Of a DNA stretch of 64,000 nt, positions 8,526-18,325 are shown piece after piece; position 1 is the stretch's first letter, and the number at the start of each line of letters is the position of its first letter. Both the position numbers and the translations under genes were made by a program. This DNA comes from Aliarcobacter cryaerophilus ATCC 43158 (lineage in GTDB: Bacteria > Campylobacterota > Campylobacteria > Campylobacterales > Arcobacteraceae), in contig NZ_CP032823.1 of assembly GCF_003660105.1 (NCBI RefSeq), forward strand, positions 1,736,001 through 1,800,000. Direction: 5' to 3'. The notes beneath the pieces are model-generated. The model worked only from the letters and a program-made list of their open reading frames with translations. It did no database searches and had not been told where the DNA came from.

Positions 8526-10007
8526 ATGGATAAAAAAACAAAAATTTTAGCAACACTAGGACCTTCAAGTAACAGTTTAGAAATGATTGAAAAGTTAATT
8601 GATGCTGGCGCAAATATGTTTAGACTTAATTTTTCGCATGGAAGTCACGAGTATCACCAAGAAACTTTAGACAACATAAGACAGGCCATGGAAAATAAAA
8701 AAAAGATTGTAGGAATACTTCAAGATATATCTGGTCCAAAAATAAGAGTTGGAGAACTAAAAGAACCATTTTTATTGGAAAGTGGTGATATTCTAACATT
8801 TTCAGAAAAAGAAATTATAGGTGAAAAAAGAGCTTCAAAAGATTACATTGTTTCAATAAATTATCCAGATATTTTAAAAAAAATCAAAGTTGATGAATAT
8901 ATCTATTTATACGATGGAATTATTAGAGCAAAAGTAATAGAAGTAACACCAAATGTAAAAGCCCAAATTGAAAATAGTGGAACTTTAAGCTCAAGAAAAG
9001 GGGTTAATTTTCCAAATACAGTTATAAATATTGAAGTTATTACAAAAAAAGATGAAGCTGATATTGCTTGGGGAGTAAAAAATAGAGTTGATTATTTTGC
9101 AATATCATTTGTACAAAATGCAAAAGATATGAGAAGAGCAAGAGAACTTTTAGGAGATTACAAAGGTAAACTAATAGCAAAAATAGAAAAATTTGATGCA
9201 GTTTCAAATATTGATGAAATTATCGAAGCAAGTGATGGGATAATGGTTGCAAGGGGAGATTTAGGAATAGAAGTTCCATATTATGATGTTCCTACAATTC
9301 AAAAAATGTTAATAAAAAAATCAAATGCAAAAGGAATTCCTGTAATTACTGCAACTCAAATGCTTCTTTCAATGACACAAAATGAAAGAGCAACAAGAGC
9401 TGAGATTTCAGATGTTGCAAATGCTGTTTTGGATGGAACTGATATTGTAATGCTAAGTGAAGAGAGTGCAGTTGGAGAAAACCCTGTAAATGTTGTTGAA
9501 ACAATGCATAATATTATAAGTCAAACAGAAAAAATATTTGACCACGAAAAAAGATACAAATTTACATATCTTGATGAGTTTGATGTAATTCAAGCAACAG
9601 TTACAAAACTTGCAGATGATTTAAGTGCAGATGGTATTTTATCACTTACAAGTAGTGGAAATTCTGCTAGAAAAATGTCAAGATATAGACCAATAACACC
9701 ATTATATACTTTTGCACACGATAAAGAGACACTTACTGGTCTAACTGCTCTTTGGGGAGTTGAACCAATTACAACAGTAAAAGAGGCTCAAGCTTCAAAA
9801 ATGATTCAAAGAATGTTAAGAAGTTTAGAAAAACGAGAAATTTTAAATAAAAAAGGATTATATATATGTACTGTTGGCTATCCTGTTGGAATTCCAGGAA
9901 GTACAAATACTATAAAAATTTTAACTCCTAGTGAAATAGAGTTTTACTTAAACTTTAAAGAAAATAGAGAAAAAATAAAAACTGAAAAAAAAGTAAATTT
10001 AGCATAA
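8526..10007 (+). CDS. pyk: Pyruvate kinase
   Basis: 493 residues. It transfers phosphate from phosphoenolpyruvate to ADP, the last glycolytic step. Visible blocks are the N-terminal TKILATLGPSS, FRLNFSHGSHEYH, GKLIAKIEKFDAVSNIDEI with the catalytic lysine, the metal-binding MVARGDLGIEVPY, and ITATQMLLSM, then the C-terminal allosteric domain. It is a single-gene unit with its own -10 box and a hairpin terminator. About 15 residues at the end are lysine-rich and beyond the usual core. Confidence 0.96.
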   Translation: MDKKTKILATLGPSSNSLEMIEKLIDAGANMFRLNFSHGSHEYHQETLDNIRQAMENKKKIVGILQDISGPKIRVGELKEPFLLESGDILTFSEKEIIGEKRASKDYIVSINYPDILKKIKVDEYIYLYDGIIRAKVIEVTPNVKAQIENSGTLSSRKGVNFPNTVINIEVITKKDEADIAWGVKNRVDYFAISFVQNAKDMRRARELLGDYKGKLIAKIEKFDAVSNIDEIIEASDGIMVARGDLGIEVPYYDVPTIQKMLIKKSNAKGIPVITATQMLLSMTQNERATRAEISDVANAVLDGTDIVMLSEESAVGENPVNVVETMHNIISQTEKIFDHEKRYKFTYLDEFDVIQATVTKLADDLSADGILSLTSSGNSARKMSRYRPITPLYTFAHDKETLTGLTALWGVEPITTVKEAQASKMIQRMLRSLEKREILNKKGLYICTVGYPVGIPGSTNTIKILTPSEIEFYLNFKENREKIKTEKKVNLA

Positions 10008-10009
10008 AA

Positions 10010-10034
10010 AAAAGAGAGGCAAAACCTCTCTTTT
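10010..10034. terminator. Bidirectional hairpin between pyk and the convergent small gene
   Basis: Ten-bp perfect stem (AAAAGAGAGG / CCTCTCTTTT) with a 5-nt loop, A-rich on one side and T-rich on the other, so it can terminate pyk on plus and the 10039-10230 gene on minus. Confidence 0.85.
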
Positions 10035-10038
10035 AAAA

Positions 10039-10230
10039 TTAGATGAATATAGAATAAGGTATGCCTTCTATATCAATAAAAACATTATTATTTAACTTTA
10101 TCCAGTCTTTTTCATCATCTTCTTCAAACTCTTCTTCGATATAATCATAAAAAGTAGTTTTTGCCCCTAAATCATTTGATGACGAGAAATCTATTATATA
10201 GAAATCTCCTATATTAATAGAACTATTCAA
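10039..10230 (-). CDS. Small acidic protein, unknown
   Basis: 63 residues from a TTG start at 10230, chosen because AAGGAAATTAC precedes it; the longer reading frame upstream lacks a ribosome binding site. The middle is strongly acidic (YIEEEFEEDDEKDW) and the ends are strand-like. No signal peptide or known domain. It is convergent with pyk and divergent from the kinase at 10378. A real gene is likely from the site and the shared terminator, but it is not certain. Confidence 0.55.
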   Translation of the reverse strand: MNSSINIGDFYIIDFSSSNDLGAKTTFYDYIEEEFEEDDEKDWIKLNNNVFIDIEGIPYSIFI

Positions 10231-10377
10231 AGTAATTTCCTTGTTCGTTTTTATTAACCTTTTCGGCAAAATAATTATATATAAGCAAAATGTCAATGAA
10301 GTGGCAAAATTAGCAATTATTTTAAAAATTACTAATTTAAACTAATTTTGAGTAAAATTATCTTTTCAGGAGTAAAA

Positions 10378-11967
10378 TTGAATATAAAACTACCAAAATC
10401 ATCAACATTATTGTTTGTAAATATATTAATTTTTTTATTTATTACACTATTTGCATATTTTATACTACAAGAAAATATAAAACTAAATAACTCAAAAAAT
10501 CAAGAGATACTTTTTTTCAAAATTAAAGATAAAAGCTCTGCCCTTTTAACAAAAGTTTTGCAAAAGTATCATAGTAAAAAAGAGTTTATAAAAGAGAAAC
10601 ATAAAATGGCTTTAACTCTTTTAGAAGATGGTTTAGATGTTGATACTATAAAAACAATTTTAAATAAAGATTTAAAATATAATAAATTTGAAGTTTTTAT
10701 ACTAAATAAAGATTTAATAGTAGAAGATAGCTCTATTTTTACAGATATTGGAACTGATTTCTCTTTACTTAAAAAACAGTTTAAGAAATTTGAAAATAAT
10801 GACAATATAGAAGTAGCAATTCCTGAATACTCTTTCGAGTTTCTAAAATTTGTAAGTTACTCTACTTCTAGTTTAAAAGATGGTAAATATTTTCAACTAT
10901 CATACTCTTATGATGAGTTTATAAGTGAGTTAAGAGAGATACAAGAGTTTATAAATAATACTCCTATTATTAAAAAATCTATCTCATATATTATTTCTAA
11001 TGATTATATTGGAAACTTTGCTTTTAAAACTATACCTTCTCATAAGCAAACAATAGAAGAGTTAGAAGGTAGACTAAAAAAAGGAACTGAACTTTTGGGA
11101 ATATTGGGAAATAATAGTTATATTTCATATCACAAAAAAATTGATAATGATGAGCTTCACATAGCTTACTTACTTCAAAATAGTCCAATTTACAAAGATG
11201 CAGAAATTTTATATTGTATTGTTTTTGATGAGAATAAATTTAGTAGAGATATTTTGTATCTAAAATTAGTTTCATTTTTTGTTTTTATTGCTGGAGCAAC
11301 TGCTATATATCTAACTTATAAACTAAGAACAAAAGAGCTCCTTTTGAATTATAAAGATAAATTTATTGCTCACTCTATTCATGAAATAAAAACTCCACTA
11401 TCAATTATTACAATAAATATTCAACTAAGAGAGAAACTTTATGGAGATGATAAATACACAAAAAAGATAGATGGAGCTTTGAAAACTTTAGAAAATTCAT
11501 ATGAAGATATGACTTTTCTTCATACAAAAGATAAAATTGAGTACGATATTGTTGAAATTAATCTTCAAAGAGCTTTAGAAAATCGTGTAAAATATTTTAG
11601 CACAATTGCTGATTGTCAGAATAGAAAAATTGAACTTATAGCTTACAATAATTTTTATCCTAAAATGAGCAAAATTGAGCTAAATAGATTGGTTGATAAC
11701 AATATTTCAAATGCTATAAAATATTCAAACATTGGTTCAACTATATCTATAATTTTAAAAGACAATATCCTTGAATTTCACTCAAAAGGTGTTAAAATAG
11801 AAAATCCAAAAGGAATATTCAAAAAATATAAAAGAGAAGATAAAAATACTGGGGGGCACGGTTTGGGCTTAGCAATAGTTAGTGATATTTGTAAAAAATA
11901 TAATTTTGAAATAGAGGTTTTAAGTCAAAACTCTATAAATACTTTTAGATATATTCTAAATTATTAA
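10378..11967 (+). CDS. Membrane sensor histidine kinase
   Basis: 529 residues from the TTG at 10378, which has CAGGAGTAAAA before it; a TTG ten codons upstream has none. Membrane segments lie near residues 9-30 and 300-322, enclosing a periplasmic sensor region of about 270 residues with no recognised fold. Cytoplasmic HisKA contains AHSIHEIKTPLSI with the phospho-acceptor His, and HATPase_c has the N-box DNNISNAIKYS and the G-box GGHGLGLAI. The response regulator follows 20 bp downstream, forming a two-component pair. The signal is unknown. Confidence 0.88.
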   Translation: MNIKLPKSSTLLFVNILIFLFITLFAYFILQENIKLNNSKNQEILFFKIKDKSSALLTKVLQKYHSKKEFIKEKHKMALTLLEDGLDVDTIKTILNKDLKYNKFEVFILNKDLIVEDSSIFTDIGTDFSLLKKQFKKFENNDNIEVAIPEYSFEFLKFVSYSTSSLKDGKYFQLSYSYDEFISELREIQEFINNTPIIKKSISYIISNDYIGNFAFKTIPSHKQTIEELEGRLKKGTELLGILGNNSYISYHKKIDNDELHIAYLLQNSPIYKDAEILYCIVFDENKFSRDILYLKLVSFFVFIAGATAIYLTYKLRTKELLLNYKDKFIAHSIHEIKTPLSIITINIQLREKLYGDDKYTKKIDGALKTLENSYEDMTFLHTKDKIEYDIVEINLQRALENRVKYFSTIADCQNRKIELIAYNNFYPKMSKIELNRLVDNNISNAIKYSNIGSTISIILKDNILEFHSKGVKIENPKGIFKKYKREDKNTGGHGLGLAIVSDICKKYNFEIEVLSQNSINTFRYILNY

Positions 11968-11987
11968 TAATTTTAGGGAGAATTATT

Positions 11988-12623
11988 ATGAAGATTTTTT
12001 TGCTCGAAGATGATTTTGCATTAAATGAATCAATAAAAGATATGCTAGAAAGCGAAAATTTTATTGTTGATTCTTTTTATGATGGTAAAATTGCACTTGA
12101 TAATATAAATGGCGATTATGAGCTTTTTATACTAGATATTTTTGTTCCAAATTTAAATGGTATTTTACTTTTAGAAAAAATAAAACAGATTAATAAGAAC
12201 TCAATTGTATTTATTATGAGTGCAAACATTGATATTGATACAATAAAAGGTGCTTATTTAAAAGGATGTGATGACTATATTAAAAAGCCTTTTAATATTC
12301 AAGAATTACTTTTCAAACTTGCAAAATTTAAAAAAAATAATAATATTTTTAAGTTTGACAATGAGACATTATTTGATATGGAATCAAAAAAATTTATATT
12401 CAATAATAGTGAAATTGAACTGACAAAAAATGAAAAGAATTTTCTTCATCTTCTAATATGTAATCAAGGAAAATGTGTAAACTATACCTTAATAGAAGAT
12501 GTCGTATATGATGGAGATTTCAAAAGTTTAGATGCAATTAGAAGTTTGATAAAAAGGCTTAGAAAAAAACTTCCAAAAGATATTATATTCAATAATCTTG
12601 ATGAGGGATATTTCATAAAATAG
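11988..12623 (+). CDS. OmpR-type response regulator
   Basis: 211 residues. The receiver domain (1-115) has the acidic pair in LLEDDFALNE, the phospho-acceptor Asp in LFILDIFVPNLNG and the conserved Lys in YIKKPFN. A winged-helix DNA-binding domain follows (about 125-211; SLIKRLRKKL, then DEGYFIK at the end). It is the partner of the kinase directly upstream. Start ATG follows TTAGGGAGAATT. Targets are unknown. It converges on the flagellar fliS/fliT-like genes with only 4 bp between stop codons. Confidence 0.9.
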   Translation: MKIFLLEDDFALNESIKDMLESENFIVDSFYDGKIALDNINGDYELFILDIFVPNLNGILLLEKIKQINKNSIVFIMSANIDIDTIKGAYLKGCDDYIKKPFNIQELLFKLAKFKKNNNIFKFDNETLFDMESKKFIFNNSEIELTKNEKNFLHLLICNQGKCVNYTLIEDVVYDGDFKSLDAIRSLIKRLRKKLPKDIIFNNLDEGYFIK

Positions 12624-12627
12624 TTTT

Positions 12628-12897
12628 CTAATGTTTTAGAAAACTCTTCATTTTTTTTATATTTTTCAACTCTTCACCAGCTTCTTTTTGTTGCTCTTTC
12701 AAAAAGTTAATATTTCTATAAAATAACTCTTCTAATACTTTCAAATCATTTACTTCCAAATCTAAATCATTTATACTAGATTTATAAAAATGCTCACTAT
12801 ACCAAGAAACCAAATTATTTGCTTTCTCATAAGATTCTAAAGAATCGATATAAATCAACTCTTTCAAAAGTTTTATAGACCAGTCTCTTCTTTCCAT
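12628..12897 (-). CDS. FliT-position small helical protein
   Basis: 89 residues, all predicted helix, no signal peptide. It overlaps fliS by 25 bp and is the last gene of the fliD-fliS series, the position in which FliT, the FliD chaperone, is found in other bacteria. The sequence itself does not show a FliT signature that I can verify, so this is a context call. Start ATG at 12897 opens MERRDWSIKLL. Confidence 0.6.
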   Translation of the reverse strand: MERRDWSIKLLKELIYIDSLESYEKANNLVSWYSEHFYKSSINDLDLEVNDLKVLEELFYRNINFLKEQQKEAGEELKNIKKMKSFLKH

Positions 12898-13229
12898 GCG
12901 TCAATTAATCCTTGTACTACTTTTATAACTTGATTGATTGAATTTAGATTATCATCAACTCCAGCACTAAAAAGAGTCTCTATTTGATACAAATATAAGC
13001 CATCTAAATAGTATGCAACTTCTCCTCCGTCAAAATCTAAAACATTTCTAAGTTCATCAAATATTGCAATTGACTTATTTATATATGTAAATTTATTTTC
13101 AACATCACCATTATTTATTGCACTTTTTGCAAAGGATAAATACTTTATTATACCTTCATAAAGTTTTAAAACCAAAGCATAAGGGTCATCTGATACTGCA
13201 TTTTGTTGATTATATAGCTCAATCCCCAT
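12873..13229 (-). CDS. fliS: Flagellar export chaperone FliS
   Basis: 118 residues from the ATG at 13229, preceded by TTGGAGTTAAATTTT; a TTG seven codons upstream is less likely. FliS binds the C terminus of flagellin in the cytoplasm and keeps it unfolded for export. The family pattern is visible in YNQQNAVSDDPYALVLKLYEGII and the later helices with YLDGLYLYQIETL. It lies downstream of fliD, the usual order. Confidence 0.87.
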   Translation of the reverse strand: MGIELYNQQNAVSDDPYALVLKLYEGIIKYLSFAKSAINNGDVENKFTYINKSIAIFDELRNVLDFDGGEVAYYLDGLYLYQIETLFSAGVDDNLNSINQVIKVVQGLIDAWKEETGL

Positions 13230-13317
13230 AAAATTTAACTCCAAAAACAATTTATTTTAGTATATTATATATTTACTTAAATGCAAGATGGCTTAAAAGC
13301 CACCTTTTTTAATATTC

Positions 13318-14649
13318 CTAATTCGAAGATTGTGATTGTAAAATAAGCATTTTTAAACCAGAAAACGATGATTCCATTTGATTTATCATAACTCCATATG
13401 AAGCAAATTGTTGAGCCATCAGAGAGTATCTATTATCAAGAGTTGTTTCTGCAGCTTCTTTATCTTTTTTTAATCTCTCTTCTCTTTCTAACATATTTAT
13501 TTCATAGTCCAAAAGATTTTTTGTAACTCCACTAATACTAATCGCTTCATCCATAGATGTTGCTATTCCTTTTTTATCAGGTGTTCCTGCAAATAAAGCC
13601 TCTAAATCAGCTGTTCCATTTTTTATTGAAGCTTCAAAATCTTTTTGATTAAAAAGTATATCACCACTTTTCTCATCTAGTGAAAATCCAAAGCTAAATA
13701 TAGATTTATCTCCTGAACCTGTTCCAAAAAGTTCATTTTTGATAGTTGCTAGCATATCTCTTAAAGCACCTTTATTATCAACACTAGCATCAGCACTATA
13801 AATCTCATTTTCAATAGTTGCTCTTAACTCATTAAACTTATCAGCGAAATTTTTCATTTGAGCTGAAAGAGTTGTTGTATCATTTTCTATATTAATTGTT
13901 GAATCACCAGTTTCTTTTGTTGCTGTTATTTTTAAACCATCAATTGTAATAGTATTTGAACTAGATGAATAATCAATTCCATCAGATTTTAATTTCATAT
14001 CTTGAGCAGATAAAACATTTGTAAAGCCAAAATGAGTTGAAGAATCTCCTCCAATTGTAATCTTATTTGTAGTTCCTGTTTCAGTACTTTTTATTGATAA
14101 TCTAAAATTACCAGTTGAATCTTCTACTAAAGATGCTTGGACACCACTAATTTTATTGATTTCTGCTACTATCTGACTATATGTTTTACCTTCTGTTTCT
14201 ATAGGGTCAAAGTTTTTATCTCCCAAAGATAAAGTTAAAGTACCTTTTCCAGTTAATGGTTGATTTAACGTATCTTTATTAAATGTAGTTGTTTGCCAAA
14301 CATCTTTTTGTGCTAATTGACTCACTTGAACTCTCATACTTCCAGTTTTTAAAGTACTTAAATCATCTGAATCAAAAACAACTCCTTCTCCAGAAACATT
14401 TGCACTTTTTTGTTGAAAAGCATTTGCTCCAGTAGTTTGATTTAAAGAAAAAACTTTAACAGCATCCATAAGTTCATTAACTTTTGTTGTTACATCTGAA
14501 ATAACTTTTTTTTCACTTTCAAACTTTTCAAGTTTTTTCTCTATTGGTTCAACTGTAGCTTTTCTATCAACAGCTTTTAATTTTTCTAGCATATCACTGC
14601 TTAGTGAGGCTGCTTGACCTTGTCCGAGTCCTAAAATTCCTTCTGCCAT
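13318..14649 (-). CDS. fliD: Flagellar hook-associated protein 2 (filament cap)
   Basis: 443 residues. FliD caps the growing filament and helps flagellin fold at the tip. Coiled N- and C-terminal ends flank a strand-rich, Thr/Ser-rich centre. Blocks that fit the family are the N-terminal SDMLEKLKAVDRKATVEP, VQVSQLAQKDVW (FliD_N) and the C-terminal MLEREERLKKDKEA followed by a helix with MAQQFASYGVMINQM. It is secreted by the flagellar type III system, so no signal peptide is expected. Start follows AAGGAGTAGCAA. Confidence 0.92.
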   Translation of the reverse strand: MAEGILGLGQGQAASLSSDMLEKLKAVDRKATVEPIEKKLEKFESEKKVISDVTTKVNELMDAVKVFSLNQTTGANAFQQKSANVSGEGVVFDSDDLSTLKTGSMRVQVSQLAQKDVWQTTTFNKDTLNQPLTGKGTLTLSLGDKNFDPIETEGKTYSQIVAEINKISGVQASLVEDSTGNFRLSIKSTETGTTNKITIGGDSSTHFGFTNVLSAQDMKLKSDGIDYSSSSNTITIDGLKITATKETGDSTINIENDTTTLSAQMKNFADKFNELRATIENEIYSADASVDNKGALRDMLATIKNELFGTGSGDKSIFSFGFSLDEKSGDILFNQKDFEASIKNGTADLEALFAGTPDKKGIATSMDEAISISGVTKNLLDYEINMLEREERLKKDKEAAETTLDNRYSLMAQQFASYGVMINQMESSFSGLKMLILQSQSSN

Positions 14650-14672
14650 TTGCTACTCCTTATTAGTAAGTT

Positions 14673-16586
14673 TTATCTCTTCATACCAAGAAGAGTTTGT
14701 ATCATTTCATCAACTGCTGAAATAACTTGAGCATTTGCACTAAATGCTGCTTGAAATTTCATCAAATCTATCATCTCATCATCTGAATTTACTTTTACAA
14801 CTTCATTATAAGCTGTTCCTAGATTATTAGCGATTGCATCTTGTACTTCAAAGCCATAACTTGCTTCCTCTTTGTCAGTAGAAACTCCTACTTTTAAATT
14901 TCTGTAAAACTCTACAAAAGAAGTGGAATTTAAATCGTTTGAATTTTGTGCTCCACCCTTGAATGATAAATTCTCTTTCCACTGAAGAGTTGCTAAATAA
15001 TCCAAGTTTTGTTGATTCAAATCATTTACTGCATTTTTATCAAATTTTAATGTTTTAATACTAGAACCACTAAACAAATTCATATTTACAATATCTCCAC
15101 CATTTGGTGGGAATGGTGCAGTATTATGAGCTTCAGAAGCATCTCTTCCATAAACATAATCATTTTCACCAACTCTTATGTATGAGCTATTTACATCAGC
15201 TAAAGTTTGAGCAAATTGATCCAATTGATCTAAATATTTTTGAAACTTATTATTTGGATTAGAAGTAGCTAAATTCTCAACTTGAGCTCTCATAGATCCA
15301 CTTTTTAAATTCAAATCTTGATCCAAAATAGTTAAAACTGTATCACTTTGAGCAATTTTACTCTCTTTATCATTTTTGTATATAGTCTCTCTTCCATCTA
15401 CATCCGTACCCGTTTTTCTTTCAATACTAAATCTTCCAGTGAACTCATTGTCAACTCCTGGTAAATTTGACTCTATTTTTAAATAGTTATCACTATTTGG
15501 ATACATAGGAATTTTGTTACCACTTGCATCAAGAGTATATTCACCATTATGAGCAGTAACTAGTTTACTCATGTTTTGATCGCTATTTATTTTAACCATA
15601 AATGCTCTTGTTAAATTATCATTATCAACAGTCATAGTTGTATCAGGGGTATTTGGATCACCATCCCAATTTCCAGTTATTGACTCACCAATCTTAACAC
15701 TCACAGAAAACTCATTATTTAACTTATAAGTTATAGTATCATCAACATCATAAGGTGCTTTTGGTGTAAAATCTGAATTATATTTCAAAGCATCAAAAAC
15801 GGTACTAGAGCCATCCGCATTCTGTCTAATATGATTAAACTTATCAATTTGATTTGTTAATCTATCTTCTATTTGTATCTCTTTATGGAAAATATTATTA
15901 CTAACAGCAACAACTCCACCTATTTTTATCTCATAAAAACCAGCATCTCTATTTATATCAACATCAACAAATTTTGATAATTCAAGTTCAAGTAAATCTC
16001 TCTTATCCAATAAATCATTTACAGAAGGATCATATTTTTCAATTTTGACATTTACATCTGCAATCTCTTTTAAAATTTGATTTACCTTATTTACATCTGT
16101 TTTTAATTCAACCTTTTCTATTTGTGCTTGTTTTTCTATACTTGAATATAAGTTTTGCAAAGATTCAACAATAACAGCACCCTGAGTTTTCATATAACTT
16201 CTATTAACTTCTGAACTAGGATTTGTTCTTAAACTCTCAACAGACTGAAAATATCTATTTAAATCAACTGAAAAACCACTGCTATTCGTTTCTGCAAAAA
16301 TTTTTTCAATTCCACCTAGCATATTTGAAGATTTATCCAAATAATTGGCTTTTGTTCCCTCTTGCATAAACTTGTCATACATATACTGAGAAGTAACTCT
16401 TGATATTCCACCAAAGTTTACACCTTGACCAGTTATATGAACACCATTTAATCTAATTTCGCTTAAATCTGCTACTCTTTTTTTATATCCTGGAGTATTT
16501 CTATTTGCTTGATTGTTACTAACATTATCAATAGCATACTTTGATGTGTTAAGCCCTGTTTGAGAAACACTCAATGTAGAAAACAT
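14673..16586 (-). CDS. flgK: Flagellar hook-associated protein 1
   Basis: 637 residues. FlgK joins hook to filament. The N terminus has the rod/hook block SQTGLNTSKYAIDNVSNNQANRNTPGYKKR, shown in part as SQTGLNTSKYAIDNVSNN near residues 8-25. The C terminus has the matching FQAAFSANAQVISAVDEMIQ-type helix (the flagellar basal body C domain). The long centre is variable, as in other Campylobacterota. It starts with ATG behind AAAGGGAGTAAAT, 24 bp upstream of fliD. Confidence 0.92.
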   Translation of the reverse strand: MFSTLSVSQTGLNTSKYAIDNVSNNQANRNTPGYKKRVADLSEIRLNGVHITGQGVNFGGISRVTSQYMYDKFMQEGTKANYLDKSSNMLGGIEKIFAETNSSGFSVDLNRYFQSVESLRTNPSSEVNRSYMKTQGAVIVESLQNLYSSIEKQAQIEKVELKTDVNKVNQILKEIADVNVKIEKYDPSVNDLLDKRDLLELELSKFVDVDINRDAGFYEIKIGGVVAVSNNIFHKEIQIEDRLTNQIDKFNHIRQNADGSSTVFDALKYNSDFTPKAPYDVDDTITYKLNNEFSVSVKIGESITGNWDGDPNTPDTTMTVDNDNLTRAFMVKINSDQNMSKLVTAHNGEYTLDASGNKIPMYPNSDNYLKIESNLPGVDNEFTGRFSIERKTGTDVDGRETIYKNDKESKIAQSDTVLTILDQDLNLKSGSMRAQVENLATSNPNNKFQKYLDQLDQFAQTLADVNSSYIRVGENDYVYGRDASEAHNTAPFPPNGGDIVNMNLFSGSSIKTLKFDKNAVNDLNQQNLDYLATLQWKENLSFKGGAQNSNDLNSTSFVEFYRNLKVGVSTDKEEASYGFEVQDAIANNLGTAYNEVVKVNSDDEMIDLMKFQAAFSANAQVISAVDEMIQTLLGMKR

Positions 16587-16642
16587 ATTTACTCCCTTTT
16601 TATAATATGTAAAATTATTGCATTACATTTCTTAATTTTAGT

Positions 16643-17350
16643 TTAAAATGGCCATATTGCTCTTAATATTTTTGTTCCCCATGGAACTTGCAGTAAATCA
16701 GCTTCTGCTCCATCTTTTTTATAAAGCATTTTTAAATTTGCAATTTGTGAAGAGTTTACTGAATTATCAGATGTTATATCGTATGGTCTTATAACTCCTG
16801 TTATTACAATCTCTTGTTTTTGTCCATCAATTATCACCTCTTTATTTCCTTTTATGAAATAGTTACCATTTTGATAAGTTTCATCAATAATAGCTGATAT
16901 TTTAGTATCAAAATTCTCATTTACTTGAGTTTTTACTTTTCCTTTATCACTATCACTACTTTCTGTATTAAAATTTACTCCAAATACAGAATTTGCTTTA
17001 TCTGTTACTCTTCCAACTGTACTATTTAATGGATCTGTACCCATAGAAGCAAACATTCCTCCACCAAACTCATTCTTTCTATCACTTGTTAACTCTCTTT
17101 TATTATCACTTTTTTGTGTAATTCCTTCACTTATTACAACTTGGATTATATCTCCAACTTGTAAATCTTTTTTATCTGCAAAAAGTGATGTTCCTTGAAC
17201 TGAATATAAAGAACCTTTGTTTTTTCTAACAACTGGTGGCTCTTTTGTTACTTGTTGCGGTGGTTTTGTAAAATCAATTTTTGGCTCAGTTAAGGCTCCG
17301 CAAGATGTAAATAACAAAGATATTATAAATAAAAATAAAATATTTTTCAT
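16643..17350 (-). CDS. flgH: Flagellar L-ring lipoprotein
   Basis: 235 residues. FlgH forms the outer-membrane L-ring. The lipoprotein signal is clear: hydrophobic residues 4-14 then LFTSC with Cys17. FlgH blocks include SLYSVQGTSLFADKKDLQVGDII and the C-terminal VVIRPYDIT-like stretch GVIRPYDITSDNSVNSSQIA. The partner P-ring gene flgI is encoded divergently at 20920-21969. It overlaps the upstream gene by 4 bp. Confidence 0.92.
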   Translation of the reverse strand: MKNILFLFIISLLFTSCGALTEPKIDFTKPPQQVTKEPPVVRKNKGSLYSVQGTSLFADKKDLQVGDIIQVVISEGITQKSDNKRELTSDRKNEFGGGMFASMGTDPLNSTVGRVTDKANSVFGVNFNTESSDSDKGKVKTQVNENFDTKISAIIDETYQNGNYFIKGNKEVIIDGQKQEIVITGVIRPYDITSDNSVNSSQIANLKMLYKKDGAEADLLQVPWGTKILRAIWPF

Positions 17351-17781
17351 CCTAATTTACCTTTTAAAACATGTTCCAAATCAACTACTACTACAATCTC
17401 TTTGAAACTTTTTTTTATAAGTGCCATAGCACCATATCTAATAGTTATGGCATCTATATTTGTATTTGGGTTTAAAACATAAATAACTTTATTTTTTATA
17501 ATTTTTATATCGTTTATGTTATTTTGCCCTATTAAATCAACAACTTTTTCAACTTCGATTAAAATAACTCTTTGAGCATCTAATCTCTCTTTTTCTTTTT
17601 TTTCTTGCTCAACTTGAAGAGCTATTTTTTCATCTTTTTTTGCTTTTTCAAGCTCAACTGCTAAAATATTTTCTTCTTTAATTAAAAGAGAAATATAGAT
17701 AATTCCAAAAAAAAGTGAAGCTATAATAATTACTTTTATAATCTTTGAGCTACTATTTTTTTTTCTAACTTTTACTATCAT
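17347..17781 (-). CDS. Membrane protein in the flagellar operon, unknown
   Basis: 144 residues. Basic N terminus (KVRKKN), one membrane segment at about 15-33, then a lysine/glutamate coiled region (40-70) and a small strand-helix C-terminal domain (about 72-144) holding DIKIIKNKVIYVLNPN and FKEIVVVVDLEHVL. It lies between fliL and flgH and overlaps flgH by 4 bp. This suggests a motor or basal-body accessory protein, but I do not recognise a family. Confidence 0.7.
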   Translation of the reverse strand: MIVKVRKKNSSSKIIKVIIIASLFFGIIYISLLIKEENILAVELEKAKKDEKIALQVEQEKKEKERLDAQRVILIEVEKVVDLIGQNNINDIKIIKNKVIYVLNPNTNIDAITIRYGAMALIKKSFKEIVVVVDLEHVLKGKLG

Positions 17782-17787
17782 TTTCTC

Positions 17788-18321
17788 TTATTTTATTACA
17801 AATGTTGTAAAAAGAATATTATTAACAACATTAGAATTCGTTTTTGTTACATAGTTGATTACATTGTTGATTTCCCCTACCAACTCATCTTTTAATAGAT
17901 TTTTACCACCAACAGTTAATAACTCTTCTGAACTTCTTGAACTTATTTGAGTAATAACAACATCTGTAATTTCTGCTAAATAATCTTGAACTATTGTTGC
18001 AATAAGAGGGTCACTACTTCTAATAGAAAAAGAGAGTTTCATAATCTTCTCTCTACCTTTTGAATCTGTAAGATTTAAAACAAGCTCATTCACATCTGCT
18101 TTAAATTTTGCATCATTACTTGATGGTGAACTAGAAGAAGTTTTTGCGAGTTCTTCTGTATTATTATTATTTGAACCTTGATTACTAGCTGAAATTTTAT
18201 TCAATAAAAAATATGTTCCACCTGCAACTGCCATAATAAGAACAATCACAAGTACCAATAAAACTATTAGTAATCCTTTTCCATCTGATGTTTTTTTTAC
18301 AACTTCGTTTTCATCTGCCAT
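17788..18321 (-). CDS. fliL: Flagellar basal body protein FliL
   Basis: 177 residues. A cytoplasmic tail of about 17 residues, a membrane segment (17-41) and a Ser/Asn-rich linker precede the periplasmic domain, with FKADVNELVLNLTDSKGREKIMKLSFSI matching FliL (read in part as VNELVLNLTDSKGREKIM). FliL surrounds the stator units and supports torque. It sits between the motE-like gene and the unknown membrane gene on the same strand. Confidence 0.88.
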   Translation of the reverse strand: MADENEVVKKTSDGKGLLIVLLVLVIVLIMAVAGGTYFLLNKISASNQGSNNNNTEELAKTSSSSPSSNDAKFKADVNELVLNLTDSKGREKIMKLSFSIRSSDPLIATIVQDYLAEITDVVITQISSRSSEELLTVGGKNLLKDELVGEINNVINYVTKTNSNVVNNILFTTFVIK

Positions 18322-18325
18322 TTTT

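Noticed and set aside
13289-13302. Short inverted repeat TGGCTT/AAGCCA between fliD and fliS
   Set aside because: The stem is short and on the minus strand there is no U-tract after it, so a terminator is not supported.
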